Shown here piece after piece: positions 10,728 through 20,509 of a DNA stretch of 53,403 bases. The notes under the pieces were generated by a model that made no database searches, was not told the origin of the DNA, and was given only the letters and a program-made list of their open reading frames with translations. This DNA comes from an uncultured bacterium (GTDB lineage Bacteria > Patescibacteriota > Gracilibacteria > Absconditabacterales > Absconditicoccaceae): contig CAMVNA010000004.1 in assembly GCA_947168725.1 (NCBI GenBank), forward strand, positions 74,110 to 127,512, given 5' to 3'. The position numbers and the translations under genes were made by a program. The stretch's first letter is position 1, and each line of letters opens with the position of its first letter.

Positions 10728-12035
10728 ATGGCAGATAGTGTATCAGTATCATCACATCATTCCTACGGATCTCGTGTTGGAAATAGCTTTAAAAGCATTT
10801 TATGAGGAATTATCCTCGTCATTGTTTCGATTTGTCTTCTCGCACGGAATGAAAACAACTACGTAAAACAAAAAGCCGCACTCAAAGAATGAGCAGAAAT
10901 CGTTCAAGAAGCTACTATTGATCAAATTGATTCTGAACTTGAATGAAAAGAAATTCACGTTTCAGGAGAAACTGCATCAAAAGCTGAAGCCTTACAAGAC
11001 TCTACATTTTGAATCAAAACAGATGATTTGAAATTGAAAAGAACTGTAGAAATGTACCAATGGTATGAAGAAGAACATGAAGAATGTCATGATAATTACT
11101 GATGAAGTGAAGACTGTAAAACTACTTATACATATGATACAAAACGAAGTGATGAAGCTATTTCATCTAATGATTTCTACCAAACAACAAACCATGAAAA
11201 TCCATCAACTTGGGAATATGAATCAGACGAACGAGTAAAAGAACCCATCACATTATGAGTCTATACTCTTACTCCTATTTTTATAAACCAACTTACAAAT
11301 TATAAAACTATAAACCTATCCGAACAAAGCATTAACATACCAGAAAAATATAAACTAATAGCGGATCAAACAACTCAAACTAATGATACTACAACTGTAG
11401 AAGATAACAACAATAATTACTTATACTGAGATAATGAAACTACTACAGAAACCACAAATACGACAGTAGCTACAAATAAAAATTTCCATATAAACGGTAA
11501 TCAAATTTATATTTGAGCTGACCCAACCAAACCAGCCGTATGAGATTTAAAAATTACATTCTCTTCTATAAAACCATGAACTGTTAGTATAGTATGAAAA
11601 CAAATGGGAAATGAATTAACTAGCTATAAAGTTTCAAACTGAAGAAATATAAATCTATTGAGTCAAGGTAATGTAAGTGCAGAAGATATGTTCCTACAAG
11701 CACAAAAAGAAAACAAGATGATGACATGGATAATCAGATTTATCGGCTTATTATTAATGTATTGTGGATTTGCTGCAATGTTCAAATTTATTGAGACTTT
11801 AGCGAAAGTTCTCCCTTTCTTAGCAAACATCATCTGAGTTTGAACAGGAATCATTGCTTTATGATTAACTTTAATCGTAGGATTTGTAACTATCTGAATC
11901 GCGTGGTTAGCTGTTAGACCTGTGATTTGAATATGTTGTTTAATTGTAGCTGCCTGTGGAATATTCTTTCTCATAAAGAATAAAAAAAGCAAAACTCCTG
12001 CCAAAGAAATCACTAACGAAATAATCGAAAGTTAA
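10728..12035 (+). CDS. TMEM43-family membrane protein
   Basis: A 435-residue protein resembling the TMEM43 (DUF1625) family, found in bacteria and eukaryotes without a settled bacterial role. The layout fits: a hydrophobic segment at residues about 22-40, a long extracytoplasmic region (about 45-325) containing the family-like DTxxLKLKRTVEMYQW segment, and a cluster of three to four C-terminal hydrophobic segments (about 335-420). The N-terminal SYGSRVGNSFKSILGG motif is also typical. It starts 75 bases after pyrG and is followed by a terminator shared with adk. Confidence 0.8.
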
Positions 12036-12056
12036 AATTAAATAAATTTGATTTAT

Positions 12057-12092
12057 AAAAAATCCCTGATAAATTGAATCCAGGGATTTTTT
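12057..12092. terminator. bidirectional terminator between the TMEM43-family gene and adk
   Basis: Arms AAAAATCCCTG and CAGGGATTTTT form a GC-capped stem flanked by A and T runs, so it can act for both convergent genes. Confidence 0.85.
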
Positions 12093-12104
12093 AAAATTAA
12101 ATCA

Positions 12105-12743
12105 CTAATTAACATATTTCATCACATCTTTGAAAATCTCTTCCACTCACCTATTAGCATCAATATGCACAAGCCAACCATTTTCTTCCACCCATTTAAG
12201 TCAAGGTTCCGTTTCTTTATGAAAAGCTTCAATTCTAGTTTTTATTGCTTTAAGATTTGAATCATCTTCACGACGAATAAGCTCTCATCCACATTTATCA
12301 CATTTTCATCAAACTCCTCCTCAATTTGCATTATTTCCACATTTACTACAAACTATTCTAGAAGCCAAACGCTGATATACGACCTCATCTGGTAAATCAA
12401 AATGCAAAACTACAAATTCACGACCAGCTTTTTGCATTTCTTTACATACAGCTTGAGTCTGTCACATTTTACGCAAAACTCAATCCACAAGCAGAATATC
12501 TCATTTTTCTACAGTCTGAAGAAACACATTAAAAATCGATACAGTAACTCCGTCTTTTATCAATTCTCAAGATTCTACGGCTTTTCTAATATAATTTCAA
12601 ATTGCATTATCATTACTAGATAATGCACGCAAAATTCCTCATGTTTCAAAATATTTAAATTTATTAGGAAATTTCTCCATCAATAAATCTGCCTGAGTTC
12701 ATTTTCAAGATCCTTGAATTCACGACAAGAAAATATCTTTCAT
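12105..12743 (-). CDS. adk: adenylate kinase with zinc-binding lid
   Basis: Interconverts AMP, ADP and ATP. The 212-residue protein opens MKDIFLSGIQGSGKGTQ, with the P-loop at residues 8-15. It has the NMP-binding region with TGGILRAL, the DGVLRKMGQT segment (in place of the usual DGFPR), and a lid with four cysteines in two CxxC pairs (CSKCG and CDKCGGELIRREDD), so a structural zinc is likely. An in-frame ATG nine codons upstream (12770) was not chosen: a TATAAT lies between it and the start used, and the homology begins at MKDIF. Confidence 0.94.
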
Positions 12744-12879
12744 TCTACCCAAATCATTATATAAAACCATATATATTATACATAAATAAACTCTAAATGC
12801 AAAAAATAAACAAAACACATTCATACAAATTTTCAACAAAAAATGTCAATCCAAATATTAAATAAATATACCAAAAATT

Positions 12880-12908
12880 TTGCATTTTTTAATCATATAG
12901 AATATAAT
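12880..12908 (+). promoter_or_regulatory. sigma70-type promoter of ftsE
   Basis: TTGCAT at 12880-12885 and TATAAT at 12903-12908 are separated by 17 bases. This places transcription start near 12915 and excludes an in-frame upstream ATG at 12843, which supports the ftsE start at 12942. Confidence 0.8.
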
Positions 12909-12941
12909 CGATTATGATTTATATCCAAGAAAAAAACAGTA

Positions 12942-13616
12942 ATGATAGATGATAGCAAATTTCCACTAATTGCAATTAAAGATTTAACTCGATGATATCC
13001 CGATTCAAAAAAACCATTATTCAAAAAGCTTAATTTTGAATTATTTAAATGACAATTTACAGTTATTATATGAAAATCTGGAGTATGAAAATCTACAATT
13101 GTAAAATTTTTAATTTGACAATTCAGACCATATACTAGAACCGTATATTACAAAATGGATGATATGGCTCATTATAGTGATGCAGATATACAAAATTATA
13201 GAAGAAAAATCTGAATCGTTTTTCAAGATTATAAATTAATCGATGCATTATCTGTAAAAGAAAACATCATATATCCTCTTAGAATACAATGAGATGACGA
13301 CAATACAATCCAAATGAAATATAGAAACATTACTGCCAAGCTATGAATTGAAAACATAAACAAACTTGACTGCAATGCTCTTTCTTGATGAGAAAAACAA
13401 AAAGTAGCTATTGCAAGAGCTATGATTAACAATCCAGAATTCGTCATCGCAGATGAACCAACGGGGAACTTGGATTGGGAATATACACAAGAAATTGGAG
13501 ATCTTTTAGTTGAAGCCAACAAATCTTGAAACACAATCCTTTTGATTACACATGATGTCCACCTTTTGAATTACATCAAATCAAAAACTAACGTAAACGT
13601 TTTCAATTTATGATAA
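12942..13616 (+). CDS. ftsE: FtsE-like ABC transporter ATPase
   Basis: ATP-binding subunit that, with FtsX, controls peptidoglycan hydrolysis at division. The 224-residue protein has Walker A GKSGVGKST (about residues 42-50), the Q-loop FQDYKLI, the signature LSGGEKQK, and Walker [15 protein letters not shown] followed by the H-loop THD. TGA codons fall on P-loop and signature glycines. The D-loop-adjacent tryptophan and Q-loop are typical of FtsE rather than LolD. Its partner ftsX lies about 16 kb away at 29337-30353 on the other strand, which is unusual because the two normally form an operon. Confidence 0.87.
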
Positions 13617-13661
13617 TTAACAAAAAATTAAGATCAGATTTTATTGCTTTTTGCAATATTC

Positions 13662-14138
13662 ATGCCAAAAAATCAAACATCTAAAACTGAAAAAGATATA
13701 TTGTACGAAGAAATTGCAAACCATTGTGATTGACTTTGTATTGCTAGATATCTAAAAAATGAAGCAAAAAATGCTCTTAAATATTTTCACGTTCATAAAC
13801 TTTCGAACATCAAAAAAAATCTGAAAGAATTCTCTGATTATCTAATATTTTTAAATACAGAGAACTGTCAAAAGATTGAAAACTTTACAGAATGAAAAGA
13901 AAGAAAAAGGAATCTAAACAATTCAATATCATATTTTTATAACTATGAAAATTTTTCAGACTCTGACCTACCATCAATTCAAAACAAAATAGAAACAAAC
14001 ACGTATGAAACTATAACTTTAATGCAAAGTATCAAATGATGTTTAATATTAACCATTGACGAATTTTGTAACGCATCTCCAACTAGAATAGATATTATGC
14101 GCTACAATTTATGAAAGAAAAAAACAAAAACAAAATAA
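13662..14138 (+). CDS. hypothetical protein, 158 residues
   Basis: An unrecognised soluble protein, Lys- and Asn-rich, with several cysteines (NHCDGLC near residue 20). The central region is helical, and a basic tail of lysines and threonines ends the protein. Four TGA codons encode glycine. It starts 45 bases after ftsE and may be read through from its promoter; a hairpin terminator follows the gene. A degenerate copy of the AAATCNGATTT palindrome lies about 20 bases before the start. Confidence 0.6.
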
Positions 14139-14155
14139 ATTAATCACTAAAAAGG

Positions 14156-14185
14156 AATCGGCGTAAGATTTTACGTCGATTTTTA
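14156..14185 (+). terminator. rho-independent terminator
   Basis: Imperfect arms AATCGGCGTAA and TTACGTCGATT, with one G:T-type mismatch, enclose four bases and lead into T5. It lies 18 bases after the preceding stop. Confidence 0.7.
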
Positions 14186-14237
14186 TTATTGACTTGAAAA
14201 CTTAGGAACAAATACTAAAATTTCATCAATTTACATA

Positions 14238-14735
14238 ATGCACAAATTTATGAAAATCCTAACCTGAGAAGCATCAAAAAAATCTGAACAATATTTTAAA
14301 TTGACGTGAAAAATCGCACAAAAAGCAACATGTGAAAGATCCAAATGCTGATGTATAATTGTAAAAGATGATGAAATAATCTGACAATGACGAAATACTC
14401 CCCCACATAACCTAGAATCACAAAGAAAATGCACTTATGATAAAAAATCTTACGATTTCAAAGTTACAGATAAAACCTGCTGTATTCACGCGGAACAAAG
14501 AGCAATTATGGACGCCCTCAGAAATCATCCGGATAAAATTGAAGGTTCTGATTTATATTTCGTTCGTTTAGATAAAGAATGAAATATGTCTAAAGCATGA
14601 AAACCATATTGTACTATCTGCTCTAAAATGGCGTTAGATACTTGAATTAAACATTTTCTACTCCGACATGAAGAGTGAGTCGCTCAATATGACACTGAAG
14701 AATATAATTTACTTTCATATCAATACTCTGAATAG
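14238..14735 (+). CDS. dCMP/cytidine deaminase-like zinc enzyme
   Basis: Zinc-dependent deaminase of the cytidine/deoxycytidylate deaminase superfamily. Visible motifs: CIHAEQRAI (residues about 86-94) with the HAE zinc ligand and catalytic glutamate, and PYCTICSKMA (about 128-137) with the PCxxC pair, in which tyrosine precedes the first cysteine. An extra early CGCIIVKD strand and a NTPPHNLE loop follow the dCMP-deaminase plan. The 165-residue length fits. The substrate (dCMP, cytidine or a modified base) cannot be decided from sequence. An alternative start lies four codons downstream at MKILTGEA. The stop codon directly abuts the murI start. Confidence 0.8.
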
Positions 14736-15566
14736 ATGATTTGAATTTTTGATTCATGACTATGATGATTATCAGTACGAACACAGCTGGCAAAACTTAT
14801 GCCAGAGCAAAATTTTTGCTATATCGCAGATTCTGCATATTGTCCTTACTGAAGAAAGGAACCTGAAGAATTACAAGATAGATGTAGGAAACTGGCTGAT
14901 TTATTGATTAAACAATGAAACTGTGATATAATCGTGGTCGCATGTAATACTGCTACTGCTGCAGCTATTGAAGTTTTGAGATCAAAATATTCTATTCCTT
15001 TTGTATGAATGGAACCAGCAATTAAACCCGCACTTTTGCATTCTAAAACTTGAATAGTTTGAGTTCTAGCTACATATGGGACATTCAAATGAGCACTTTA
15101 TCACAGGACTTTAACAGAATTTCAGTGAGATGTAAAAGTAATAGAACAAGTCTGAGATGGATTGGTTGAACTAGTTGAAAATAACCAAACAGAAAGCAAT
15201 AAAGCAAAAGAATTACTAACAAAATATCTCACCCCAATGATAGAAGCAAATGTCGATCATCTAGTTCTTTGATGTACTCACTACCCTTTCTTAATTCCTA
15301 TGATAGAGAAAATTTTGGAAGAAAAAAAAGTCTGAAATAAAATCACTGTAATAAATCCAGCTCCATCAGTTGCACTACAAACTCAAAGGATTTTGAAAAC
15401 ATTAGAACAACACAACAAACAAAAAAAAGAAAACATATTTTACTCCACATGAAATGAACAAATTTTAGAGAATTTTGTTGTAAATATTATTTCATGATTT
15501 GAAACAAATATACAAACAACTCTAATAAAAAAATGAAACATATTTGAACATTTAACACTTCAATAA
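14736..15566 (+). CDS. murI: glutamate racemase
   Basis: Makes D-glutamate for peptidoglycan. The 276-residue protein has all hallmark residues: IFDSGLGGLSV at the N-terminus with the catalytic-site Asp-Ser, ADSAYCPYG, the first catalytic cysteine in VACNTATA (about residue 71) and the second in LGCTHYPFL (about residue 180). Both glycines of SGLGGL are TGA codons. The gene begins directly after the deaminase stop, so the two are translationally linked. A divergent paralogue without these cysteines lies at 33939-34751. Confidence 0.96.
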
Positions 15567-15572
15567 ATCATA

Positions 15573-16778
15573 ATGAACAACGAACCATTAGCATATTTTC
15601 TTCGTCCAACCACACTTGATGAAGTGGTATGACAAGAGCAAACTAAACTTTCAATCCAAAAATTTCTAGAAAACTGACAAGTCCCATCAATGATTTTTTG
15701 GTGAAGCCCTGGATGTGGGAAAACCACAATTGCTAACGTATTATCCCATCAATTACAAGCAGATTTTTTTGAACTTTCGTGAGTAAAAAGCAAAAAAGAA
15801 GATTTGAATACAATTCTTGAACATGCAGAAAAAAATAAAGCTTATTGAAAAAAAACTCTCCTTTTTTTGGATGAAATTCATCGTCGAAATAAAGCTCAAC
15901 AAGATTCTCTGCTCCCCTTCGTCGAAAGTGGATTGATAACACTAATCTGAGCTACAACTGAAAATCCATCATTTACTATCAACAATGCCCTTCTTTCTCG
16001 TGCAAAAGTTATCGTTTTCGAAGCATTAAAATCTGAAGATATTATTACATTTTTCCACAACAACCAAGAAAAGATTCATTCTCGTTATCCAAATATCAAA
16101 ATCACAGAAGAGAATCTGACTACTATTGCAAATTTGGCTAATTGAGATTTGAGAAATGCTTGCAATCTCCTAGAATCTTCAATCATGCTTAGTACGGACT
16201 GAAAAATTAATAATGAAATAATACAAAAAGCATTTGGAAAACCAATGTATTATGATCGTGACTGAGAAGAACACTACAATATCATTTCCGCAATTCACAA
16301 ATCATTACGTGATAGCGATCCACATGCTGCTTGTTACCGGATTCAAAGGATGCTTGTATGATGAGAAGATCCACGTTACATTGCTCGCCGTTTATTACGC
16401 TTTGCTAGTGAAGATATTTGACCTGCCGATAATAATGCACTACTTTTAGCAAATCAAGTATATGATGCAGTACAAAAAATCTGAATGCCCGAATGTAGAG
16501 TTTTTCTATTTCAGTTAGCTTTATATTTATGAAAAGCTCCTAAAAATAATGTTTGTGATAGAATCGATAGAGAAACTATGAAAGATGTAGAAAAATACTG
16601 AAATCTACCAGTACCAATGCAAATTCGTAATGCGCCAACCAAATTAATGTGAGAATTATGATATTGAAAATGATATGAATATGCACACGATCATCCAGAA
16701 AATCGTCAAGCTGATTGAACTATTAAAATGAATAATCAACATTTTCCTAATGAATTGAAATGAAGAAAATATTTCTAA
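15573..16778 (+). CDS. rarA: replication-associated recombination protein A (MgsA/RarA) AAA+ ATPase
   Basis: AAA+ clamp-loader-like ATPase acting at stalled replication forks. The 401-residue protein shows [17 protein letters not shown] at the start, Walker [11 protein letters not shown] (residues about 44-53), Walker [10 protein letters not shown], sensor 1 GATTENPSF, and LLSRAKV. The C-terminal part has the typical [25 protein letters not shown], cited here in two overlapping pieces, and ends with the PNELKGRKYF-type tail. Six bases separate it from murI, so murI and rarA probably share a transcript. Length is slightly below that of E. coli RarA. Confidence 0.95.
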
Positions 16779-16785
16779 AAATAAC

Positions 16786-16813
16786 TTGACTTTTTTTAAA
16801 AAAAACATATGCT
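16786..16813 (+). promoter_or_regulatory. sigma70-type promoter of the TGA-free lipoprotein gene
   Basis: TTGACT at 16786-16791 and TATGCT at 16808-16813 are separated by 16 bases, 43 bases before the start codon. Confidence 0.6.
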
Positions 16814-16856
16814 ACAAACAATAAATAAAATGTCAAACTAATCAACTTCAACAAAA

Positions 16857-17549
16857 ATGGGAAAAAAAGTTTTATTCGCCATCTTGATTGCAGCCATTGT
16901 AGTCATGTCTACTGGTTGTAGTGAGAAGAAAGTGTTAAATTTCCACGACACTGCCGTGTCAGATAGCACACTAAAGAAAAATGTTCCTTTACAAGAATTC
17001 TATAAGGAAAATCTTGAAGGGAAAAAGGCATTCATCGAACGTCATAGGATGCAACTAACGTACAACTGCTATGATTACAGCTACGTCAAAGGACCAGAAA
17101 GCATAACCTTCATTATCGCTTCAGGAACTGCCGCCAATTTACAAGGAAACGATAGCAAAGAGCTCTGTAATGCGAATTTCGAAAATGAAATTTTAGTCAT
17201 TACTGATGGATTCAGCCGTGATACAGTATTCGTTTTCAATGGCTCAAGTTTCAATGGCAAAATTACAAACGTAACTGAAGTAGGACATGGTTCTCCTTGG
17301 CGATTTGAGATTAAAGACAGTCAAAAATTGAAAGACTGCTTAAACCTCATTGAAAAATGGGATTCACTTCACATTGAAAGTTCTTATTCAATGCCAGGGC
17401 TTAAAAAAGAAGATAAATTCTCAACTTTCCTTAAGGAAAATGAGAAATTACTTAAGGATGGAGATTTAATCGACTGTTTCGACAAACGCGTGATTGACCA
17501 GCAAAAACACGATGTCGTGAACTTCAAAAAACGTCAAAAGGGCAAGTAA
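16857..17549 (+). CDS. lipoprotein of unknown function, TGA-free
   Basis: A 230-residue lipoprotein with a clean signal peptide and lipobox (VVMSTGC, cysteine at residue 21). The mature part has two further cysteines near residues 71 and 102, a HGSPWRFEI strand, and a charged C-terminus ending KKRQKGK. I recognise no domain. All 14 or so glycines use GGN and none TGA, and codon use (CGT, GCC, GGC, AAC) is visibly less AT-biased than that of rarA and frr on either side. It forms a stand-alone unit with its own promoter and terminator. Likely a recent import from a standard-code donor, possibly of Bacteroidetes type, since it also lacks a Shine-Dalgarno sequence. Confidence 0.75.
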   Translation: MGKKVLFAILIAAIVVMSTGCSEKKVLNFHDTAVSDSTLKKNVPLQEFYKENLEGKKAFIERHRMQLTYNCYDYSYVKGPESITFIIASGTAANLQGNDSKELCNANFENEILVITDGFSRDTVFVFNGSSFNGKITNVTEVGHGSPWRFEIKDSQKLKDCLNLIEKWDSLHIESSYSMPGLKKEDKFSTFLKENEKLLKDGDLIDCFDKRVIDQQKHDVVNFKKRQKGK

Positions 17550-17572
17550 ATTCAAATCACTGCACTTTTCTA

Positions 17573-17607
17573 AAACCGCTCAGCATTTCTAGAGCGGTTT
17601 TTTTAAA
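17573..17607 (+). terminator. rho-independent terminator
   Basis: Arms AAACCGCTC-type and GAGCGGTTT around AGCATTTCTA, followed by T7; a GC-rich stem for this genome. Confidence 0.85.
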
Positions 17608-17692
17608 CTAAAAAAGATATTGCAAACAAAACAATTTTTCCTATAGATAAAATGATTGAAAAATCAGATTCTTTTATTTTATTTAAAAGATT

Positions 17693-18241
17693 ATGGACAT
17701 AAACGCCTACCAACAGCAAATGGAGAAAGCCATTGCATACCTAGAAAATGAATTCAAATGAATGCAAGTATGAAGAGCTACTACATGACTTGTAGAAAAT
17801 CTAAACGTAGAAACAGACTATGGAACCATGAAAATGAACTGAATTGCTCTTATCACAGCTCTTGATCATTCAACAATAAAAATCGAACCACGAGATAAAT
17901 CATCTGCAAAACACATCGCAAACGCGATTTATGAAGCAGATTTATGAGTGTGAGTGGACAACCAAGGTTCTCACATTTTGGTGAAAATTCCTCAACTTAC
18001 ACAAGAAAGAAGAGAACAAATTGCAAAAAATATCAAGGCTATGTGAGAAGAAACTAAATGAAATATTAGAAAAATCAGACAAGATGCTATGAACGATACC
18101 AAAAAATCATTCACAGCCAAAGAGATTTCAGAAGATGAACACAAAGCAAATGAATCAAATATCGATGATTTAACTAAAAAAATGAACACAAAAATCGATG
18201 ATATAGTTAAAGCTAAAAGTGAAGAAGTTTTAAAAGTTTAA
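17693..18241 (+). CDS. frr: ribosome recycling factor
   Basis: Releases ribosomes from mRNA after termination, together with EF-G. The 182-residue protein has normal length and layout. The first helix carries LENEFKGMQVGRATTGLVENLNV-type residues, with the RATTGLV hallmark near residue 30. The central beta domain includes IKIEPRDKSSAKHIANAIYEADLGV (quoted in part), and the last helices include ERREQIAKNIKAMGEE and IRKIRQDA. TGA codons encode the glycines of KGMQVGRATTGL. It begins a run of frr, yidC and rubrerythrin. Release of ribosomes at UAA and UAG needs only RF1 in this code; no release factor gene is in the window. Confidence 0.95.
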
Positions 18242-18273
18242 AAAATCAGATTTTATTTCTATTTACATAAATA

Positions 18274-19089
18274 ATGAATATTTGGAATATATTAGTAACC
18301 CAAATATTGTACCGTCCCGTGTTCAATATTCTAGTAGTATTTCTAGCAATTTCTGGATGACAACTTCGACTAGCTATCGTCGCACTAACATTACTCGTCA
18401 GATGATTGATGTACAAATCATCTGCTGCATCAAACAATATGACACAGTGAATGAGTAATATCCAGCCAAAAGTAGAAGAATTACAAAAAAAATATGCTGA
18501 TGATCCTCAAAAACTCAGTGAAGAGACAATGAAACTATTCAAAACAGAATGAAAATGACCATTCAAAGGTTGTTTGACTATGCTTATTCAAATACCAGTT
18601 TTCATTGGACTTTATAGAGTTATTTGGATGATCGCTCAAAATGGATGAATCCCTGCAGATGTAGATTGGTTATATAGCTTCTTTTATAGTTTCTGACAAA
18701 AATATTTAGAAGCCTGAAGTATAAATCATATGTTCTTAGGTATAGATTTATTCACTAGTGGGAACTGGATATTAACTATTATAGTTACAGCTCTATACTA
18801 CTTACAAATGCAATTAACTCAACTCACTCAAAATAAAAAATCTATGCCTAAAGTCCCAGGAGCTTCAATGCCTGACATGACAAAAATGATGTGAGGAATG
18901 AATATTGGAATGAGTCTTATGATGTGATTAATGGTATTCTGATTAAATTCAGCAGTTGGACTTTACCTTTTGACTTCTTGTCTGTTTAGTATTTGTCAAT
19001 TTTCTCGAAGATATAGAGCTATACTCAAAGCTAAATGGAATGAAAAATTTCATAAAAATGAACCAACAATAATCGAACCAACCAAATAA
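18274..19089 (+). CDS. yidC: YidC/Oxa1-family membrane insertase
   Basis: Inserts proteins into the cytoplasmic membrane. The 271-residue protein lacks the large periplasmic domain of Gram-negative YidC, as in Gram-positive and CPR forms. Visible features: the conserved cytoplasmic loop MSNIQPKVEELQKKYADDP (residues about 64-82), KGCLTMLIQIPVFIGLYRV with the hydrophilic-groove segment, and four to five hydrophobic segments, the last ending ICQFSRRYRAI. A copy of the AAATCAGATTT palindrome lies 20 bases before the start, right after the frr stop. Confidence 0.93.
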
Positions 19090-19129
19090 TAAAAATCAGC
19101 ATTATTTTATTTCTTCAATCATTAAAATC

Positions 19130-19714
19130 ATGAAAAAAACATTAGAAAACTTGGCAAAAGCATTCGCATGAGAGTCTCAAGCTAGAAACCGTTATACAAT
19201 CTATGCAAGTGTAGCTAGAAAAGCATGATATTTACAAATTGCAAATGTATTTCTTGAAACAGCAGAGCAAGAAAAAGAACACGCCGAATGGCTATTCAAA
19301 ATGATGCAAGAATTTGTAGAAAAAGAATGAGTAGAAATGCCATATATTGACGTAGAGACTACTACAATGATTAAATTTGGAGATACTAAGACAAACCTAG
19401 AAACTGCCATTGCTGGAGAATACGAAGAATGGGCTGATATGTATCCTGAATTTGCAAAAGTTGCAGAAGAAGAATGATATCCACAATTCGCAGCTAGAAT
19501 CAAAGCTATCATGGTTGCAGAGAAACATCATGAAGAGAGATACAAGAAACTTCACGACTTAGTAAAAGATGACTTGATATTCAAGAGAGAGGAGGAAATT
19601 TATTGGACCTGTACAAAATGTGGATACGTTTGGAAAGGTAAGGAACCTCCAAGGGTTTGCCCATTATGTGGACATGATCAAGGTTATTACGTAAAAATGA
19701 ACGAAGATTTTTAA
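19130..19714 (+). CDS. rubrerythrin
   Basis: Non-haem diiron peroxidase that removes hydrogen peroxide in anaerobes. The 194-residue protein has the ferritin-like four-helix domain with ESQARNRY (residues about 15-22), EQEKEHAEW and AGEYEEWADMYPEFA, supplying the diiron carboxylates, and AEKHHEERYKK. The C-terminal rubredoxin domain has CTKCGYVW and CPLCGHDQ for an iron-sulfur(Cys)4 centre (residues about 160-185). It suggests life in an anaerobic or microaerobic niche. The C-terminal rubredoxin part has no TGA codons, but the first domain has several. A terminator follows. Confidence 0.95.
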
Positions 19715-19738
19715 AAGCCAAACAAATAGAATATTATA

Positions 19739-19769
19739 AAAACCTCAGTTATCAAACGAGGTTTTTTAT
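19739..19769 (+). terminator. rho-independent terminator
   Basis: Arms AAAACCTC and GAGGTTTT around a 12-base loop, followed by T; 25 bases after the rubrerythrin stop. Confidence 0.8.
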
Positions 19770-19793
19770 TTATAAAAATATATATCGAAAAAT

Positions 19794-19821
19794 TTGACAA
19801 ATTTATTTTTTTTGATATAAT
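19794..19821 (+). promoter_or_regulatory. sigma70-type promoter
   Basis: Consensus TTGACA at 19794-19799 and TATAAT at 19816-19821 with a 16-base spacer, 36 bases before the next start codon. This is the best promoter match in the window. Confidence 0.8.
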
Positions 19822-19857
19822 ACATAATAATGTTTTACTTAAGGTATCCATAATACC

Positions 19858-20310
19858 ATGAAAAATCGACTAAAAAACAAAAACTACAACACCCCACAGA
19901 ATAAAGAGAAACAAAGCTGACACGAAGAACTTTGAGAATGAATATCAAAAATAACTAGATGAACATGTGATGCTCTATTCAATACACTAGCAGCGACATG
20001 GGAATTAACCAAAGCTTGAACTTCCAAGATTGCAGAAAAAATGTGAAATAAGAATCCAGATATAAAATCATATAGAAAAGATATAAGCAAACATCATATT
20101 GAACAAGCAAAATTTGCTTGAGAAACTGCATTAAAATGAATATGAAAAACAATAAATTGATGATATCATACAGCTAAATGAGCAATAAGAACTATTTTTT
20201 CATCTAGTAAAAATTCCATAAAAGACACCATACAATGATTAAGAGAAGATCACTCGCAGAATAAACAAGAAAATAAACAGGACAATAAACAAAATGATAA
20301 ACAAAAATAA
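19858..20310 (+). CDS. hypothetical protein, 150 residues, strongly transcribed
   Basis: An unrecognised soluble protein. Both ends are Lys/Asn/Gln-rich (the tail is built of NKQ-type repeats, such as ENKQDNKQNDKQK). The middle (residues about 30-125) looks like two or three amphipathic helices separated by glycines and resembles small 'alpha-helical membrane-associated' proteins. More than a dozen TGA codons encode glycine, so this gene is fully adapted to the altered code. The consensus promoter just upstream suggests high expression. Function unknown. Confidence 0.65.
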
Positions 20311-20509
20311 TTAAAAAAATTAACCAATTCGCAAGTAATCATCTTCCTCACAACATTAAAAAACATATCATTTTATATAATTTTCCATATTAGTTATTAA
20401 CTAAATAATTAAAAAACTGAATTACTAATAATATTATTTTTCACTTTCCTTTGACTTTAATAGCTCAAATCATATAATTTCATCGAATTTTTTAATTTTA
20501 AAATTAAAT
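20311..20509 (+). other. AT-rich intergenic region before glyS
   Basis: About 200 bases without an open frame or clear hairpin. It contains several runs of A and T and a TTTCACTTTCC stretch. No T-box-like leader is visible before the synthetase gene. Confidence 0.4.

Noticed and set aside
12843-12941. Upstream in-frame ATG for ftsE at 12843
   Set aside because: A TTGCAT/TATAAT promoter with 17-base spacing lies inside this stretch, so the start at 12942 is preferred; homology also begins there.
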